From NCBI RefSeq assembly GCF_030269305.1, contig NZ_BSTC01000015.1, forward strand, positions 62,001 to 126,000: a stretch of 64,000 nt of DNA. Direction: 5' to 3'. Made by a program: the position numbers and the translations under genes. Below are positions 25,836-34,795 of the stretch, piece after piece (the stretch's first letter is position 1; each line of letters starts with the position of its first letter). The notes under the pieces were generated by a model. It was not told the origin of the DNA. It worked only from the letters and a program-made list of their open reading frames with translations, and searched no databases. This DNA comes from Kineosporia sp. NBRC 101731 (lineage in GTDB: Bacteria > Actinomycetota > Actinomycetes > Actinomycetales > Kineosporiaceae).

Positions 25836-26048
25836 GTGAATTCATGGACCTGGCAGTACGAGGCAGCGGACGGCTCGGTCATGACGGGCCCGGAACTTCC
25901 CCGCACCGGATTCCCGAATCAGGCCGACGCGGAGAGCTGGGTCGGCGAGAGCTGGCACGACCTGCTCGCCGCCGGTGTGGAGCAGGTGAACCTGTTCAAT
26001 GCCGATGACAAGATCTACGGCCCGATGAGCCTGCGCCCTCTGGCCTGA
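25836..26048 (+). CDS. small conserved hypothetical protein
   Basis: The 70-residue acidic protein reads VNSWTWQYEAADG at the start and contains NQADAESWVGESWHDLLAAGVEQV in the middle. It has no signal peptide or membrane helix. The pattern of a short strand pair and one helix with conserved Trp residues suggests a small folded domain found in several actinobacteria; function unknown. GTG at 25836 is favoured over GTG 25812 by the -10 box six bases upstream. It is divergent from cobU and convergent with the aldo/keto reductase. Confidence 0.78.
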   Translation: MNSWTWQYEAADGSVMTGPELPRTGFPNQADAESWVGESWHDLLAAGVEQVNLFNADDKIYGPMSLRPLA

Positions 26049-26052
26049 GTGC

Positions 26053-26087
26053 CACCGGAGCCGGCCGTTCGCGGGCCGGCTCCGGTG
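26053..26087. terminator. two-way terminator hairpin
   Basis: A perfect 14-bp stem (26053-26066 with 26074-26087) and a 7-base loop fill the gap between two convergent genes. Confidence 0.85.
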
Positions 26088-26094
26088 AGAACTC

Positions 26095-27120
26095 TCAGAC
26101 GCGCGGCTGCACCGGCGGCCGGCCCTTCGGTGCGCGCCGGCTGGTCCAGGTGGCGTCGCGATTGACGATGTCGCCGAGCACCTCGTCGATGCGGGAGAGC
26201 TGGTCTGCGTCGAGCTTCACCCCGACCGCGCTGACGTTCTCCTTCACCTGCTCGGGCCGCGAGGCACCGATGATGGCGGAGGCGACGTTCTGGTTCTGCA
26301 GCACCCACGCCACACCGAGCTGCGCCAGCGACAGGCCGGCCTCCGCGGCGATCGGGGCCAGGCCCTGAACCCGCTGCAGCACGTCGTCTTTCATCCAGCG
26401 GGAGATGAAGTCGGCGCCACCGTTGGTGTCGGTCGCGCGGGACCCGGCGGGCGGGGCCTGGCCGGGGAGGTACTTGCCGGTCAGGATGCCCTGGGCCAGC
26501 GGTGAGAAGACGATCTGCGAAACGCCCAGGTCACGACTGGTGGGCACCACCTCGTCCTCGATGACCCGCCAGAGCATCGAGTACTCCGGCTGGTTCGAGA
26601 TCAGGTGGATGCCCAGGTCGTCGGCGAGCACGCGGCCCGCGCGGATCTGGTCGGCGGTCCACTCGCTGACACCGATGTAGAGCGCCTTGCCCGACCGCAC
26701 CACGTCGGCGAACGCCAGCATGGTCTCTTCGAGCGGGGTCTCGGCGTCGAAGCGGTGTGCCTGGTACAGATCGACGTAGTCGGTCTTCAGCCGGCGCAGG
26801 GAGCCGTTGATCGACTCCATGATGTGCTTGCGCGAGAGCCCACCGTCGTTGGCGCCCTTCGGCCCGGTCGGCCAGTAGACCTTGGTGAAGATCTCCAGGC
26901 TCTCGCGGCGCTCGGAGGCCAGGGCGTCGCCGAGGACGACCTCGGCGGCGGTGTTCGCGTACGTGTCCGCGGTGTCGAACGAGGTGATGCCGACGTCGAG
27001 CGCGGCCCGCACGCACTGGGTGGCCACGTCGTTGCCCACCTGGGACGCGTGGGTGATCCAGTTGCCGTACGTCAGCTCACTGATTTTCAGGCCACTGCGG
27101 CCGAGATACCGATACTCCAT
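26095..27120 (-). CDS. aldo/keto reductase
   Basis: The 341-residue protein is an AKR of the group related to potassium-channel beta subunits. It has the barrel start YRYLGRSGLKISELTYGNW, Asp and Tyr of the catalytic tetrad in FDTADTYANTAAE, Lys in FTKVYW and His in YQAHRFD, and the NADPH-site end AIIGASRPEQVKEN. It is a soluble NADPH-dependent carbonyl reductase; the substrate is unknown. TAGGCT lies seven bases before the ATG, so the message is probably leaderless. It follows the DUF3043 gene on the same strand's opposite side of a 58-base gap. Confidence 0.92.
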   Translation of the reverse strand: MEYRYLGRSGLKISELTYGNWITHASQVGNDVATQCVRAALDVGITSFDTADTYANTAAEVVLGDALASERRESLEIFTKVYWPTGPKGANDGGLSRKHIMESINGSLRRLKTDYVDLYQAHRFDAETPLEETMLAFADVVRSGKALYIGVSEWTADQIRAGRVLADDLGIHLISNQPEYSMLWRVIEDEVVPTSRDLGVSQIVFSPLAQGILTGKYLPGQAPPAGSRATDTNGGADFISRWMKDDVLQRVQGLAPIAAEAGLSLAQLGVAWVLQNQNVASAIIGASRPEQVKENVSAVGVKLDADQLSRIDEVLGDIVNRDATWTSRRAPKGRPPVQPRV

Positions 27121-27127
27121 GCGGGGG

Positions 27128-27133
27128 AGCCTA
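27128..27133 (-). promoter_or_regulatory. -10 hexamer for leaderless aldo/keto reductase
   Basis: On the minus strand TAGGCT is followed by seven bases and the ATG at 27120. Confidence 0.45.
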
Positions 27134-27178
27134 TTGCGCTCCCCCGACAGACATGCGTCGGCACTGGTCAGAGCTGGT

Positions 27179-27793
27179 TCAGGAGGGGAACTCGCCCCGC
27201 GCGACCATCGGCTTGGGCATGCGGCCCCGGCGGAACTGCAGAGCGCGCATCATGCCGTAGGTGCCGGCCCCGGGCGCTCCGACACCGGTACGACCCTCGA
27301 ACTTGGTGTCGACGAGCTTCTGGATGCGTCGGCGCAGCAGGTATGAGTCGATGGCCACGATCAGCACGAAGCCGTAGAGCAACACGATCCCGAACGTCCG
27401 CAGTGCGATCACGTTCACCATGCCGAGCACCAGGGAGAACAGCGCGATCGGCAGGAAGTACTCGCCGATGTTGCGGCGGGCGTCGATGTAGTCGCGCACG
27501 TAACGGCGGGCCGGGCCCTTGTCCCGAGCCGGCATGTAGCGCTCGTCGCCGCGGTTCATCGCCTCGCGGGCCTTGAAGCGCTCCTCGCGGGAGGCGGCGG
27601 AGCGCGCCTGCCGGGCAGCCTTGCGCTCGGCCCGGGTGGCCCCCTTCGGGGCCGGCGGCGTACCGATCAGGGGACGCCGGTTGCGCGCCTCCGACTCACG
27701 GCGGCTGGGGGTGGGGCGGCCTTTGCCCCCCGCCTTGACCACCTGATCGGCCTGGGGCTCCTCAGGAGCGGCGGTCTTGTCACGTCCGAACAC
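27179..27793 (-). CDS. DUF3043 membrane protein
   Basis: This 204-residue protein matches the actinobacterial DUF3043 family. Residues 1-105 are very basic and polar (PTPSRRESEARNRRP, ERKAARQARSAASREE), followed by RRYVRDYIDARRNIGEYFLP and two membrane helices (about 122-160). Function is unknown. GTG at 27793 gives the family N terminus VFGRDK and has TACCCT six bases upstream; longer frames run into promoter sequence. It is divergent from the TetR gene across about 600 bases. Confidence 0.88.
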   Translation of the reverse strand: MFGRDKTAAPEEPQADQVVKAGGKGRPTPSRRESEARNRRPLIGTPPAPKGATRAERKAARQARSAASREERFKAREAMNRGDERYMPARDKGPARRYVRDYIDARRNIGEYFLPIALFSLVLGMVNVIALRTFGIVLLYGFVLIVAIDSYLLRRRIQKLVDTKFEGRTGVGAPGAGTYGMMRALQFRRGRMPKPMVARGEFPS

Positions 27794-27799
27794 GCCATC

Positions 27800-27805
27800 A
27801 GGGTA
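27800..27805 (-). promoter_or_regulatory. -10 hexamer for leaderless DUF3043 gene
   Basis: On the minus strand TACCCT is followed by six bases and the GTG at 27793. Confidence 0.5.
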
Positions 27806-28392
27806 ACTGCCCTGAGTACGTGCTGGGCCCGGCCCTGGGCCGGGGAAGGTCTCGAACCGGTTCCGGATGCTGTGACGGATCGTGCGACGGATGCCGGGAC
27901 AGATCTTCCGGACAGATCTTGGGGTCGGTCCGCCGGCGGATCCCGCGGTGAGTGCGGGACGGGTGGGGCACCGGTTCGGCAACGGAGAGGAACCGGACCG
28001 GAACCGGCTGTGCGAAGAAGCGGACAAGGGCCCCCCGGACGTGGGAATGTTGATCCGCGGTCATCGTGCTTCCGCAGCCCGCCGGGCGGGTCGGCAGCGA
28101 TGGTGCACGGTGCCGTACGCGGGGAATGGCCGGTCGAGGAATGCGGGCCGGCAGCAACGGGGTGGCAACGGAACGACGCGTGGAGGGACCGCGACGTCAC
28201 CGGGCCGGTTCGCCGCGGGCGTCACGAGTCACGCACGACACGACGTTGCACAACGGGAGGCACGTCCCACTCACCCGACGGGCATTCGTGGGACAGCTCC
28301 CGGGGCCGAACCTCTCGGTGCCCGGGCTCGTTGGAATCCAAGGCGTCGTGCACTGTCCGTATTCGAGCAACAACAGCCAATGGGGGGTCGAG
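27806..28392. other. long divergent intergenic region
   Basis: Nearly 590 bases separate the DUF3043 and TetR genes. The direct repeat ACAGATCTT occurs near 27900 and 27916. Open frames on both strands lack ribosome sites and recognisable products. Nothing else is seen. Confidence 0.45.
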
Positions 28393-29016
28393 ATGCCGGT
28401 CATTCAGCGGCGTGCCCAGGACACCCGCTCAGCGTTGCTGCACGCCGCTCGGCAGGTGTTCGCCGACGTGGGGTACAGCGATGCGAGCGTTGCCGAGGTG
28501 GTGTCGCGGGCCGGGTCCAGTGTGGGCAGCATGTACCACCACTTCGGTGGTAAAGCCGATCTGTACACCGCGCTCTACGACGGTTTCCAGACCAGGCAGG
28601 ACGCCCGTGCCGACGGCGCGGTGCGTGAGGCCATGGCGGAGGGCGAGTGGGACCCGGTCGCCCTGATGGCCGCCGGTTCCCGGGCGTTCCTCCAGGGAGC
28701 CTGGGCCGAGCGGGATCTGGCCCGGTTGTTCCTCACCGGCGATGGTCCGCCCGGGTTCGACGAGGTGCTGCGCAACGGCTTCACCGGCTGGGCGCAGCGC
28801 GGCGGAGCCGGCCTGAGGTCGGCCGACGGCCGACCGCTGAACCAGGCTCATCTGCTGGTCATCGGCTCGGTCATCGCGGCCGGGGCCCGGGAGGTCACCA
28901 ACCAGGCCGACTCGCTCGCGGCGGCCGCCTTCACCGAAGATCTCGTGGGCATGCTCGACCGGCTCTGTCAGCCGGCCGGCCACCGCGAGCGTGACCTGGC
29001 CGAACAGCCGGGCTGA
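28393..29016 (+). CDS. TetR-family transcriptional regulator
   Basis: The 207-residue protein has an N-terminal TetR helix-turn-helix: TRSALLHAARQVFADVGYS, then SVAEVVSRAGSSVGSMYHHFGGKADLYTALY. The C-terminal ligand domain is divergent, so the effector is unknown. ATG at 28393 is chosen because it directly precedes the DNA-binding domain and has a G-rich site upstream; the frame from 28066 adds 109 unsupported residues. The target is not apparent; it may regulate itself or neighbours. Confidence 0.92.
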   Translation: MPVIQRRAQDTRSALLHAARQVFADVGYSDASVAEVVSRAGSSVGSMYHHFGGKADLYTALYDGFQTRQDARADGAVREAMAEGEWDPVALMAAGSRAFLQGAWAERDLARLFLTGDGPPGFDEVLRNGFTGWAQRGGAGLRSADGRPLNQAHLLVIGSVIAAGAREVTNQADSLAAAAFTEDLVGMLDRLCQPAGHRERDLAEQPG

Positions 29017-29172
29017 ACACAGCTTCAGGGCTGAGTAGGGCACCCGGGCCGACCTGGTCCGGGCAGTGGTTTCAGCAGTAGCTCAACGGGGTCATCCCGG
29101 TTGCCACCTGCTTCCGGATGAAGACACATCACCGGTTCACGTCCTGACCGGACGTGGGTCACACGCACAACG

Positions 29173-29204
29173 CAGCGACGGTGTTTCGCGCCGCACCGTC
29201 GCTG
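29173..29204 (+). repeat. 11-bp inverted repeat upstream of M20 peptidase
   Basis: CAGCGACGGTG (29173-29183) and CACCGTCGCTG (29194-29204) are exact complements. The repeat ends five bases before the -10 box of the peptidase gene, so it could be a repressor operator or a terminator for the TetR gene. Confidence 0.6.
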
Positions 29205-29209
29205 CTGGA

Positions 29210-29215
29210 TAGTTT
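29210..29215 (+). promoter_or_regulatory. -10 hexamer for M20 peptidase
   Basis: TAGTTT is followed by CGGGGG and the ATG at 29222. The spacing fits a leaderless start, although the G run could also act as a ribosome site for a longer message. Confidence 0.4.
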
Positions 29216-29221
29216 CGGGGG

Positions 29222-30583
29222 ATGAGCCACGAGCCGTATTCCCCTGATGTCGAGTCCCTCCGTCTGCGCCTGGCCGGGCTGATGCCCGCGGTACGGGCCG
29301 ATCTGGAGCGACTTGTCCGGATCCGGAGCGTGTCTGCCGATGCGTTCGACCAGTCCACGTTGGAGGACAGCGCCGCCGCCGTCGCTGAACTACTGCGGGG
29401 TGCCGGTATTGACGACGTCGAGATCCTCCGCGCCGAAGGTGGCCGTCCGGCCGTCGTCGGCCGCCGTCCCGGTCCCGAGGGTGCCCCCACCGTGATGCTG
29501 TACGCGCATCACGACGTTCAGCCCCCCGGTGACGAAGAAGCCTGGGAGACACCGGCGTTCGAACCCACCGAGCGCAACGGCCGACTCTACGGCCGGGGTG
29601 CCGCAGACGACAAGGCCGGGATCATGGCCCACGTCGCCGCCCTACGCGTGCTGGGCGACGAGCTCGGCGTCGGGCTGGTCGTCTTCTCCGAGGGCGAGGA
29701 GGAGATCGGCTCGCCGACCTTCACCGCCTTCCTCAACGAGTACCGCGAGCGCCTCGAGGCCGACGTGATCGTCGTGGCCGACTCGGCGAACTGGAAGGTC
29801 GGCGTCCCCGGCCTGACCACCACGCTGCGAGGCCTGGTCGACGGCACGATCACGGTGCGCACCCTCAAGCACGCCGTGCACTCCGGTCTCTACGGTGGCC
29901 CGGTTCCCGACGCCATGATGGCGACCGTGCGCCTGCTCGACTCGTTCTGGACGGCGGACGGCACCCTCGCGGTCGCGGGCCTGGTGTCGGGCGAGAGCGA
30001 GCCCCTGGACTACCCCGAGGCGGACTTCCGCTCGGACTCGGGAGTTCTCGATGGTGTCGAGCTGATCGGCACCGGCACGCTGACGTCGCGGATCTGGACC
30101 CGCCCGGCGATGACCATCATCGGCATCGACGCGCCGACCGTGGCACAGGCGTCGAACACGCTGAACCCGGCCGTAACGGTCAAGTTCTCGGTGCGTATCG
30201 CCCCCGGGCAGGAGCCGGCCGCGGCGATGGCGGCGATCCGGGCGCACGCCGAGGCCAACGCCCCGTTCGGCGCACAGGTCGAGGTGAGCGAGGGGGAACA
30301 GGGGCACTCGTTCCGGGCCGACCTGGAGGGGCCGGTCTACGACGCCGCTCGCTGGGCCCTGGAGAAGGCCTGGGGCACGGCGCCGGTCGGCATCGGTATC
30401 GGCGGCTCGATCCCGTTCATCGCCGATCTGAAGGAGCTCTACCCGAAGTCGACGGTGCTGCTGACCGGGGTGGAAGACCCGGACTCCCGGGCCCACGGCG
30501 CCAACGAGTCGCTGCACCTGGCCGAGTTCGAGCGGGCCTGCCTGGCCGAGGCCCTGCTGCTCGCGGCGCTCGCGGAGAAGTAG
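29222..30583 (+). CDS. M20-family dipeptidase
   Basis: The 453-residue protein is a two-zinc M20 peptidase of the carboxypeptidase/dipeptidase group. Metal and catalytic motifs are LYAHHDVQP, GRGAADDKAG, SEGEEEIGS, VVADSANW and the late RAHGANESLH. The dimerisation domain lies between (about residues 195-320). No signal peptide is present, so it is cytosolic and probably cleaves dipeptides. It is followed by a long hairpin that also ends nadA on the other strand. Confidence 0.93.
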   Translation: MSHEPYSPDVESLRLRLAGLMPAVRADLERLVRIRSVSADAFDQSTLEDSAAAVAELLRGAGIDDVEILRAEGGRPAVVGRRPGPEGAPTVMLYAHHDVQPPGDEEAWETPAFEPTERNGRLYGRGAADDKAGIMAHVAALRVLGDELGVGLVVFSEGEEEIGSPTFTAFLNEYRERLEADVIVVADSANWKVGVPGLTTTLRGLVDGTITVRTLKHAVHSGLYGGPVPDAMMATVRLLDSFWTADGTLAVAGLVSGESEPLDYPEADFRSDSGVLDGVELIGTGTLTSRIWTRPAMTIIGIDAPTVAQASNTLNPAVTVKFSVRIAPGQEPAAAMAAIRAHAEANAPFGAQVEVSEGEQGHSFRADLEGPVYDAARWALEKAWGTAPVGIGIGGSIPFIADLKELYPKSTVLLTGVEDPDSRAHGANESLHLAEFERACLAEALLLAALAEK

Positions 30584-30590
30584 GCAGCGG

Positions 30591-30646
30591 GGAAGGTCAG
30601 CATGATCGCGAGCGAAGGAGTTCGTCCGTGATCATGCCGACCTTCC
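30591..30646. terminator. long hairpin between convergent genes (repeat-family copy)
   Basis: Arms 30591-30616 and 30621-30646 pair over 26 positions with two mismatches and two G-U pairs around a GGAG loop. The right arm contains GTGATCATGC, the core of the intergenic palindrome family. It sits between the M20 peptidase and nadA stops and can end both transcripts. Confidence 0.8.
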
Positions 30647-30663
30647 CGGCCGGCACGCCGGTC

Positions 30664-31908
30664 TCAGATACCCGGCAGGGCCAGCATCTGGTCGAGACCC
30701 ACACGGGCCCAGTGGGCGACGTCGGGGTCGACCACGATGCGGTTGACGCTGCGCCCGGCCGCGAGTGACTCCAGGGTCCACACCAGGTGCGGCAGGTCGA
30801 TGCGGTTCATCGTCGAGCAGAAGCACACCGTGCGGTCGAGGTAGGTGATCTCCAGCTCGGGGTGGGTGCGGGCCAGGCGCCGCACCAGGTTCAGTTCGGT
30901 GCCGATGGCCCACGAGCTGCCGGCGGGAGCCGCCTCGATCGTGCGGATGATGTACTCCGTCGACCCGACCTGGTCGGCCGCCGTGACCACATCGTGCCGG
31001 CACTCCGGGTGCACCAGCACGTTGACGCCCGGCACCCGCTCACGCACCGCGGTGACGTTGTCCGCAGTGAACCGGCCGTGCACCGAGCAGTGCCCGCGCC
31101 ACAAGATCATCCGGGCGTTCTTCAGCTGCTGGGGAGTCAGGCCGCCCATCGGCTTGTGCGGGTCGTAGACCACGCAGTCGTCCAGGGAGAAGCCCATCTG
31201 CGAGACCGCCGTGTTGCGGCCCAGGTGCTGGTCGGGCAGGAACAGGACCTTGCCCCGGCCCTCCGGGCGGCGGCCGAACGCCCAGGTCAGCGCGACCTGC
31301 GAGTTCGACGACGTGCACACCGTGCCGCCGTGACGACCGGTGAAGGCCTTGATCGCGGCCGAGGAGTTCATGTAGGTCACCGGGATGACGTCCTCGGCGA
31401 TGCCGGCCTCGACCAGGGTGTCCCAGCACTCCTCGACCTGGGCGATGGCGGCCATGTCGGCCATCGAGCAGCCCGCGGCCAGGTCGGGCAGCACGACCTG
31501 CTGGTGCGAGGCGGTCAGGATGTCTGCGCTCTCGGCCATGAAGTGCACACCGCAGAACACGATGAACTCGGCGTCCGGCCGGTTCGCGGCGTCGCGGGCG
31601 AGCTTGAACGAGTCACCGGTGACGTCGGCGAAGTCGATCACCTCGTCGCGCTGGTAGTGGTGGCCGAGTACGAAGGCGTTGCTGCCCAGGGCCTGGCGCG
31701 CGGCCCGGGCCCGGGCGACCAGGTCGGGGTCGGAGGCGGCAGGCAGGTCGCCGGGGCACTCCACGCCACGCTCGCTGCCCAGGTCTTGCGCACGACCCAG
31801 GAGAAGCAGAGCAGCGGGGGTGGAAGCCGGTTCGGCGAACGAGGGAGTGCCCTGATCCAGGGACGCCGGTGCGAGCGTCGCGACCGGTCCATCGGTCCTC
31901 GTAGTCAT
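30664..31908 (-). CDS. nadA: quinolinate synthase
   Basis: NadA condenses iminoaspartate and dihydroxyacetone phosphate to quinolinate for NAD synthesis and uses a 4Fe-4S cluster. The three cluster cysteines lie in VFCGVHFMAESAD, HPECRHDV and RTVCFCSTMN, and the substrate motif GHHYQRDEVIDFAD is present. ATG at 31908 gives 414 residues; an ATG 21 bases further upstream is possible. The open frame continues for 500 more codons across the glycerate kinase, but that part is antisense. No nadB or nadC is seen nearby. It is divergent from the glycerate kinase, with only 30 bases between starts. Confidence 0.95.
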   Translation of the reverse strand: MTTRTDGPVATLAPASLDQGTPSFAEPASTPAALLLLGRAQDLGSERGVECPGDLPAASDPDLVARARAARQALGSNAFVLGHHYQRDEVIDFADVTGDSFKLARDAANRPDAEFIVFCGVHFMAESADILTASHQQVVLPDLAAGCSMADMAAIAQVEECWDTLVEAGIAEDVIPVTYMNSSAAIKAFTGRHGGTVCTSSNSQVALTWAFGRRPEGRGKVLFLPDQHLGRNTAVSQMGFSLDDCVVYDPHKPMGGLTPQQLKNARMILWRGHCSVHGRFTADNVTAVRERVPGVNVLVHPECRHDVVTAADQVGSTEYIIRTIEAAPAGSSWAIGTELNLVRRLARTHPELEITYLDRTVCFCSTMNRIDLPHLVWTLESLAAGRSVNRIVVDPDVAHWARVGLDQMLALPGI

Positions 31909-31938
31909 TCGGTCATCATCCCATGACATGATTTTCGC

Positions 31939-33105
31939 GTGCGTGTGGTAATCGCTCCGGACAGCTTCTCCGGCACCCTGACCTCCCCGGCTGCGGCGGA
32001 GGCGCTCGCCGTCGGCTGGCGGCGCCATGCACCCGACGATGACCTGGACCTTTGTCCTTTGTCCGACGGCGGGCAGGGCTTCGTCGACGCCCTGTCGGCC
32101 GGGCTCGACGGCCGCCTGATCCCGCTCGAGGTCACCGGTCCGGCCGGTTTCCCCGCTCTCGCCGTGCTTTTCGTCACAACGGAGAAAACCGGGCAGGTCA
32201 CCGCATATCTCGAGTCCGCCCAGGCCTGCGGGCTCGACCTGGTGCCGTCCGACAGGCGCGACCCCGGCACCGCCTCCAGTACCGGCCTGGGCACCCTGAT
32301 CGCCGCCGCGGTCGAGGCCGGCGCCTCCCGGATCGTCGTCGGCGTCGGGGGAGTGGCCACCAACGACGGCGGCGCGGGCATGCTCGCGGGCCTGGCCGGA
32401 GCCTTCGGCCTGCCCGGCGCCCGGGCGCTCGCCGAACGGCTGGCCGGCGGCGTCACCGCGCTGCGCGGCATCACCCCGCCGGACCTGGAGGTGCTCAACC
32501 CCCTGCGCGAGCGCCTGGCCGGTATCGAGTTCGTCGCGGCCACCGACTCCGACGTGGTGCTGCTCGGCTTCAAGGGCGTCAGCGCCCTGCACGCGGTCGC
32601 CAAGGGGGCCACCCCGGAGCAGGCCCAGGAGCTCGACCTGGCGCTCGCCGACTTCGCCCGGGCCGCCGTCGACGCCACCGCCCAGCCCCAGAAGCTCGTC
32701 GCCCTGGCCGGTGCGGGCGCGGGTGGTGGTCTGGGGTTCGGGCTGTTCCTGCTCGGCGCCACCCGGGAGATCGGGGCGGTCCTGGTGGCGGACGCCGTGG
32801 GCCTGTCCGGCCGGCTCGAGGGAGCCGGGGTGGTCGTCACCGGTGAGGGCAACCTGGACTGGGAGTCGCTGCGGGGCACGGTGATCACCGCCGTCGCGCG
32901 GCTCGCGCAGGAGCAGGCGGTGCCCACGGTCGCGGTCGCCGGGCAGATCCAGGTCGGCCGCCGCGAGCTGCTCACGGCCGGGGTCGAATCGGCCTATCCG
33001 GTGGCCCGCAACCCGGCCGAGGTGCGGGCATCGCTCGCCGATCCGGCCGGGCGGCTGGCCGACCGGGCCCAGCGGGTGGCCCGCACCTGGTCGCCGCGCC
33101 GGTGA
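31939..33105 (+). CDS. glycerate kinase
   Basis: This 388-residue protein belongs to the GlxK/GarK glycerate kinase family, which phosphorylates D-glycerate with ATP. It begins RVVIAPDSFSGTLTS and shows CPLSDGGQGFVDAL, GVGGVATNDGGAGMLAGL and the C-terminal VVTGEGNLDWESL. All main family blocks are present. GTG at 31939 has CATGAT six bases upstream, a near -10 match, so it is probably leaderless. The gap to nadA is very short, so their promoters must overlap. Confidence 0.93.
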   Translation: MRVVIAPDSFSGTLTSPAAAEALAVGWRRHAPDDDLDLCPLSDGGQGFVDALSAGLDGRLIPLEVTGPAGFPALAVLFVTTEKTGQVTAYLESAQACGLDLVPSDRRDPGTASSTGLGTLIAAAVEAGASRIVVGVGGVATNDGGAGMLAGLAGAFGLPGARALAERLAGGVTALRGITPPDLEVLNPLRERLAGIEFVAATDSDVVLLGFKGVSALHAVAKGATPEQAQELDLALADFARAAVDATAQPQKLVALAGAGAGGGLGFGLFLLGATREIGAVLVADAVGLSGRLEGAGVVVTGEGNLDWESLRGTVITAVARLAQEQAVPTVAVAGQIQVGRRELLTAGVESAYPVARNPAEVRASLADPAGRLADRAQRVARTWSPRR

Positions 33106-33307
33106 CGTACGCTGGAATAGCACGGACATGGTGACGCCGCCGCCGTTCAGTGTGAATCTGACGGCAGATTCGCCGCGAGAACCGGGAATTACCCGGAAGA
33201 GCTCGCTGCTGATCGGTGTGCAGACGTGGTGCTCACGCCCGCCGGGCATGGGCACACCCCAAGTGAACTGGCCGACCTGACCGTTCGGACGAGCAGGAGA
33301 TCTACCT

Positions 33308-33676
33308 ATGACCGTCAACGAGACCGAGCAGACCTCCGCGGAGACCAAGACCCACGGGGTGCTGCTGACCGATGTCGCCGCCGGCAAGGTGAAGAGCCTG
33401 CTGGAGCAGGAGGGTCGCGACGACCTGCGCCTGCGCATCGCCGTCCAGCCCGGTGGTTGTTCCGGTCTGGTGTATCAGCTCTACTTCGACGAGCGTTCGC
33501 TCGACGGTGACCTGGTGCGTGACTTCGACGGTGTCAGTGTCGTTGTCGACCGGATGAGCGCCCCTTACCTCGAGGGTGCCAGCATCGACTTCGCCGACAC
33601 GATCGAGAAGCAGGGCTTCACCATCGACAACCCGAACGCTGCGGGTAGCTGCGCATGTGGTGACAGCTTCCACTGA
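33308..33676 (+). CDS. erpA: HesB/IscA-type Fe-S cluster insertion protein
   Basis: The 122-residue A-type carrier passes Fe-S clusters to target proteins. The three cysteines are in QPGGCSGLVYQLYF and the C-terminal SCACGDSFH. The N-terminal 20 residues are a polar extension. The upstream gap of about 200 bases contains GCTGGAATAGC as a possible promoter part. A strong terminator follows. In related genomes it lies near cta genes, and it may serve respiratory or lipoyl-synthase clusters. Confidence 0.92.
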   Translation: MTVNETEQTSAETKTHGVLLTDVAAGKVKSLLEQEGRDDLRLRIAVQPGGCSGLVYQLYFDERSLDGDLVRDFDGVSVVVDRMSAPYLEGASIDFADTIEKQGFTIDNPNAAGSCACGDSFH

Positions 33677-33685
33677 TCGTTCGAC

Positions 33686-33730
33686 GAAACCGGCCGTGTC
33701 CCGTCCTGGGGCGCGGCCGGTTTCATTTTT
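33686..33730 (+). terminator. rho-independent terminator after erpA
   Basis: GAAACCGGCCG (33686-33696) pairs with CGGCCGGTTTC (33714-33724), followed by ATTTTT. It lies 10 bases past the stop. Confidence 0.9.
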
Positions 33731-33793
33731 GCGCGGCGCACCGTGGGCCCGAGCCGGGATTCCGGGGCATCTGCACGAGTAAGGTTCCCACTT

Positions 33794-34777
33794 GTGCGTA
33801 TCGCAGTTACCGGGTCCATCGCGACCGACCACCTGATGACCTTCGACGGTCGGTTCGCCGACAGCCTGCTGAAAGAGCAGCTGGAGAAGGTGTCCCTCTC
33901 CTTCCTCGTCGGTGATCTGCAGATCCGGCGTGGTGGCGTGGGCTGCAACATCGCCTTCGGCCTCGGCAACCTCGGGCTGCGCCCGCTGCTGGTCGGATCG
34001 GCCGGTGAAGACTTCGCCGACTACCGCTCGTGGCTCGAGCGCCACCATGTGGACTGCTCGGGGGTGCGGATCTCGGAAACGCAGCACACCGCGCGGTTCG
34101 TCTGCACGACCGACTCCGAGCAGGCCCAGATCGCCTCCTTCTACCCGGGGGCGATGTCTGAGGCCAACCAGATCGAGCTCGGCCCGCTCGGTGCCGACCT
34201 CCCCATCGACCTGGTCGTGATCAGCCCGAACGACCCCGAGGCGATGCTGCGCCACACCGAGGAGTGCCGCAGCCGGGGCATCCCGTTCGCCGCGGACCCC
34301 TCGCAGCAGCTCGCCTGGGCCGACGGCCCCCTGATCCGGCAGTACGTCGAGGGCGCCACCTACCTCTTCAGCAACGACTACGAGGCCGGGCTGATCGAGT
34401 CCAAGACCGGCTGGACTCCTTCCGAGATCCTCGACCGGGTGGGCATGCGCGTCACCACACACGGTGAGAAGGGTGTGTTCATCGAGGTCAAGGGCGCCGA
34501 GACGGTGCACGTACCGATCGTTCCGGCCACCCGGCTGGCCGACCCGACGGGCATCGGCGACGCGTTCCGCGCCGGTTTCCTGGCCGGCATCGCCTGGGAG
34601 CTCACCCCCGAACGTAGCGCCCAGGTCGGAGCCACCCTGGCCACCCTGGTGCTGGAGACGGTCGGGCCCCAGGAGTACAACCTGGCCCGCACGTCGTTCG
34701 TCGAGCGCTTCGCCTCTGTCTACGGCGCCGACGCGGCGGCAGAATTGGAGCCGCACCTCACCACGTTCCGGCCGTAG
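33794..34777 (+). CDS. PfkB-family carbohydrate/nucleoside kinase
   Basis: The 327-residue kinase has the ribokinase fold: RIAVTGSIATDHLM at the start, GGVGCNIAFGLGNLG for the first motif and DPTGIGDAFRAGFLAG with the catalytic Asp. The sequence resembles actinobacterial adenosine/carbohydrate kinases of the region between erpA and ctaC. GTG at 33794 is chosen because the first strand starts there; TAAGGT eight bases upstream could be a -10 box. The substrate (adenosine or a sugar) is unclear. Confidence 0.88.
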   Translation: MRIAVTGSIATDHLMTFDGRFADSLLKEQLEKVSLSFLVGDLQIRRGGVGCNIAFGLGNLGLRPLLVGSAGEDFADYRSWLERHHVDCSGVRISETQHTARFVCTTDSEQAQIASFYPGAMSEANQIELGPLGADLPIDLVVISPNDPEAMLRHTEECRSRGIPFAADPSQQLAWADGPLIRQYVEGATYLFSNDYEAGLIESKTGWTPSEILDRVGMRVTTHGEKGVFIEVKGAETVHVPIVPATRLADPTGIGDAFRAGFLAGIAWELTPERSAQVGATLATLVLETVGPQEYNLARTSFVERFASVYGADAAAELEPHLTTFRP

Positions 34778-34795
34778 GGGGGTGGTGGCGCACCC

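Noticed and set aside
27882-28553. Open frame upstream of and overlapping tetR
   Set aside because: It overlaps the TetR gene in another frame and has no start signal or recognisable domain.
31909-33438. 500-codon N-terminal extension of nadA
   Set aside because: It is antisense to the glycerate kinase and has no similarity to quinolinate synthases; the enzyme begins near 31908.
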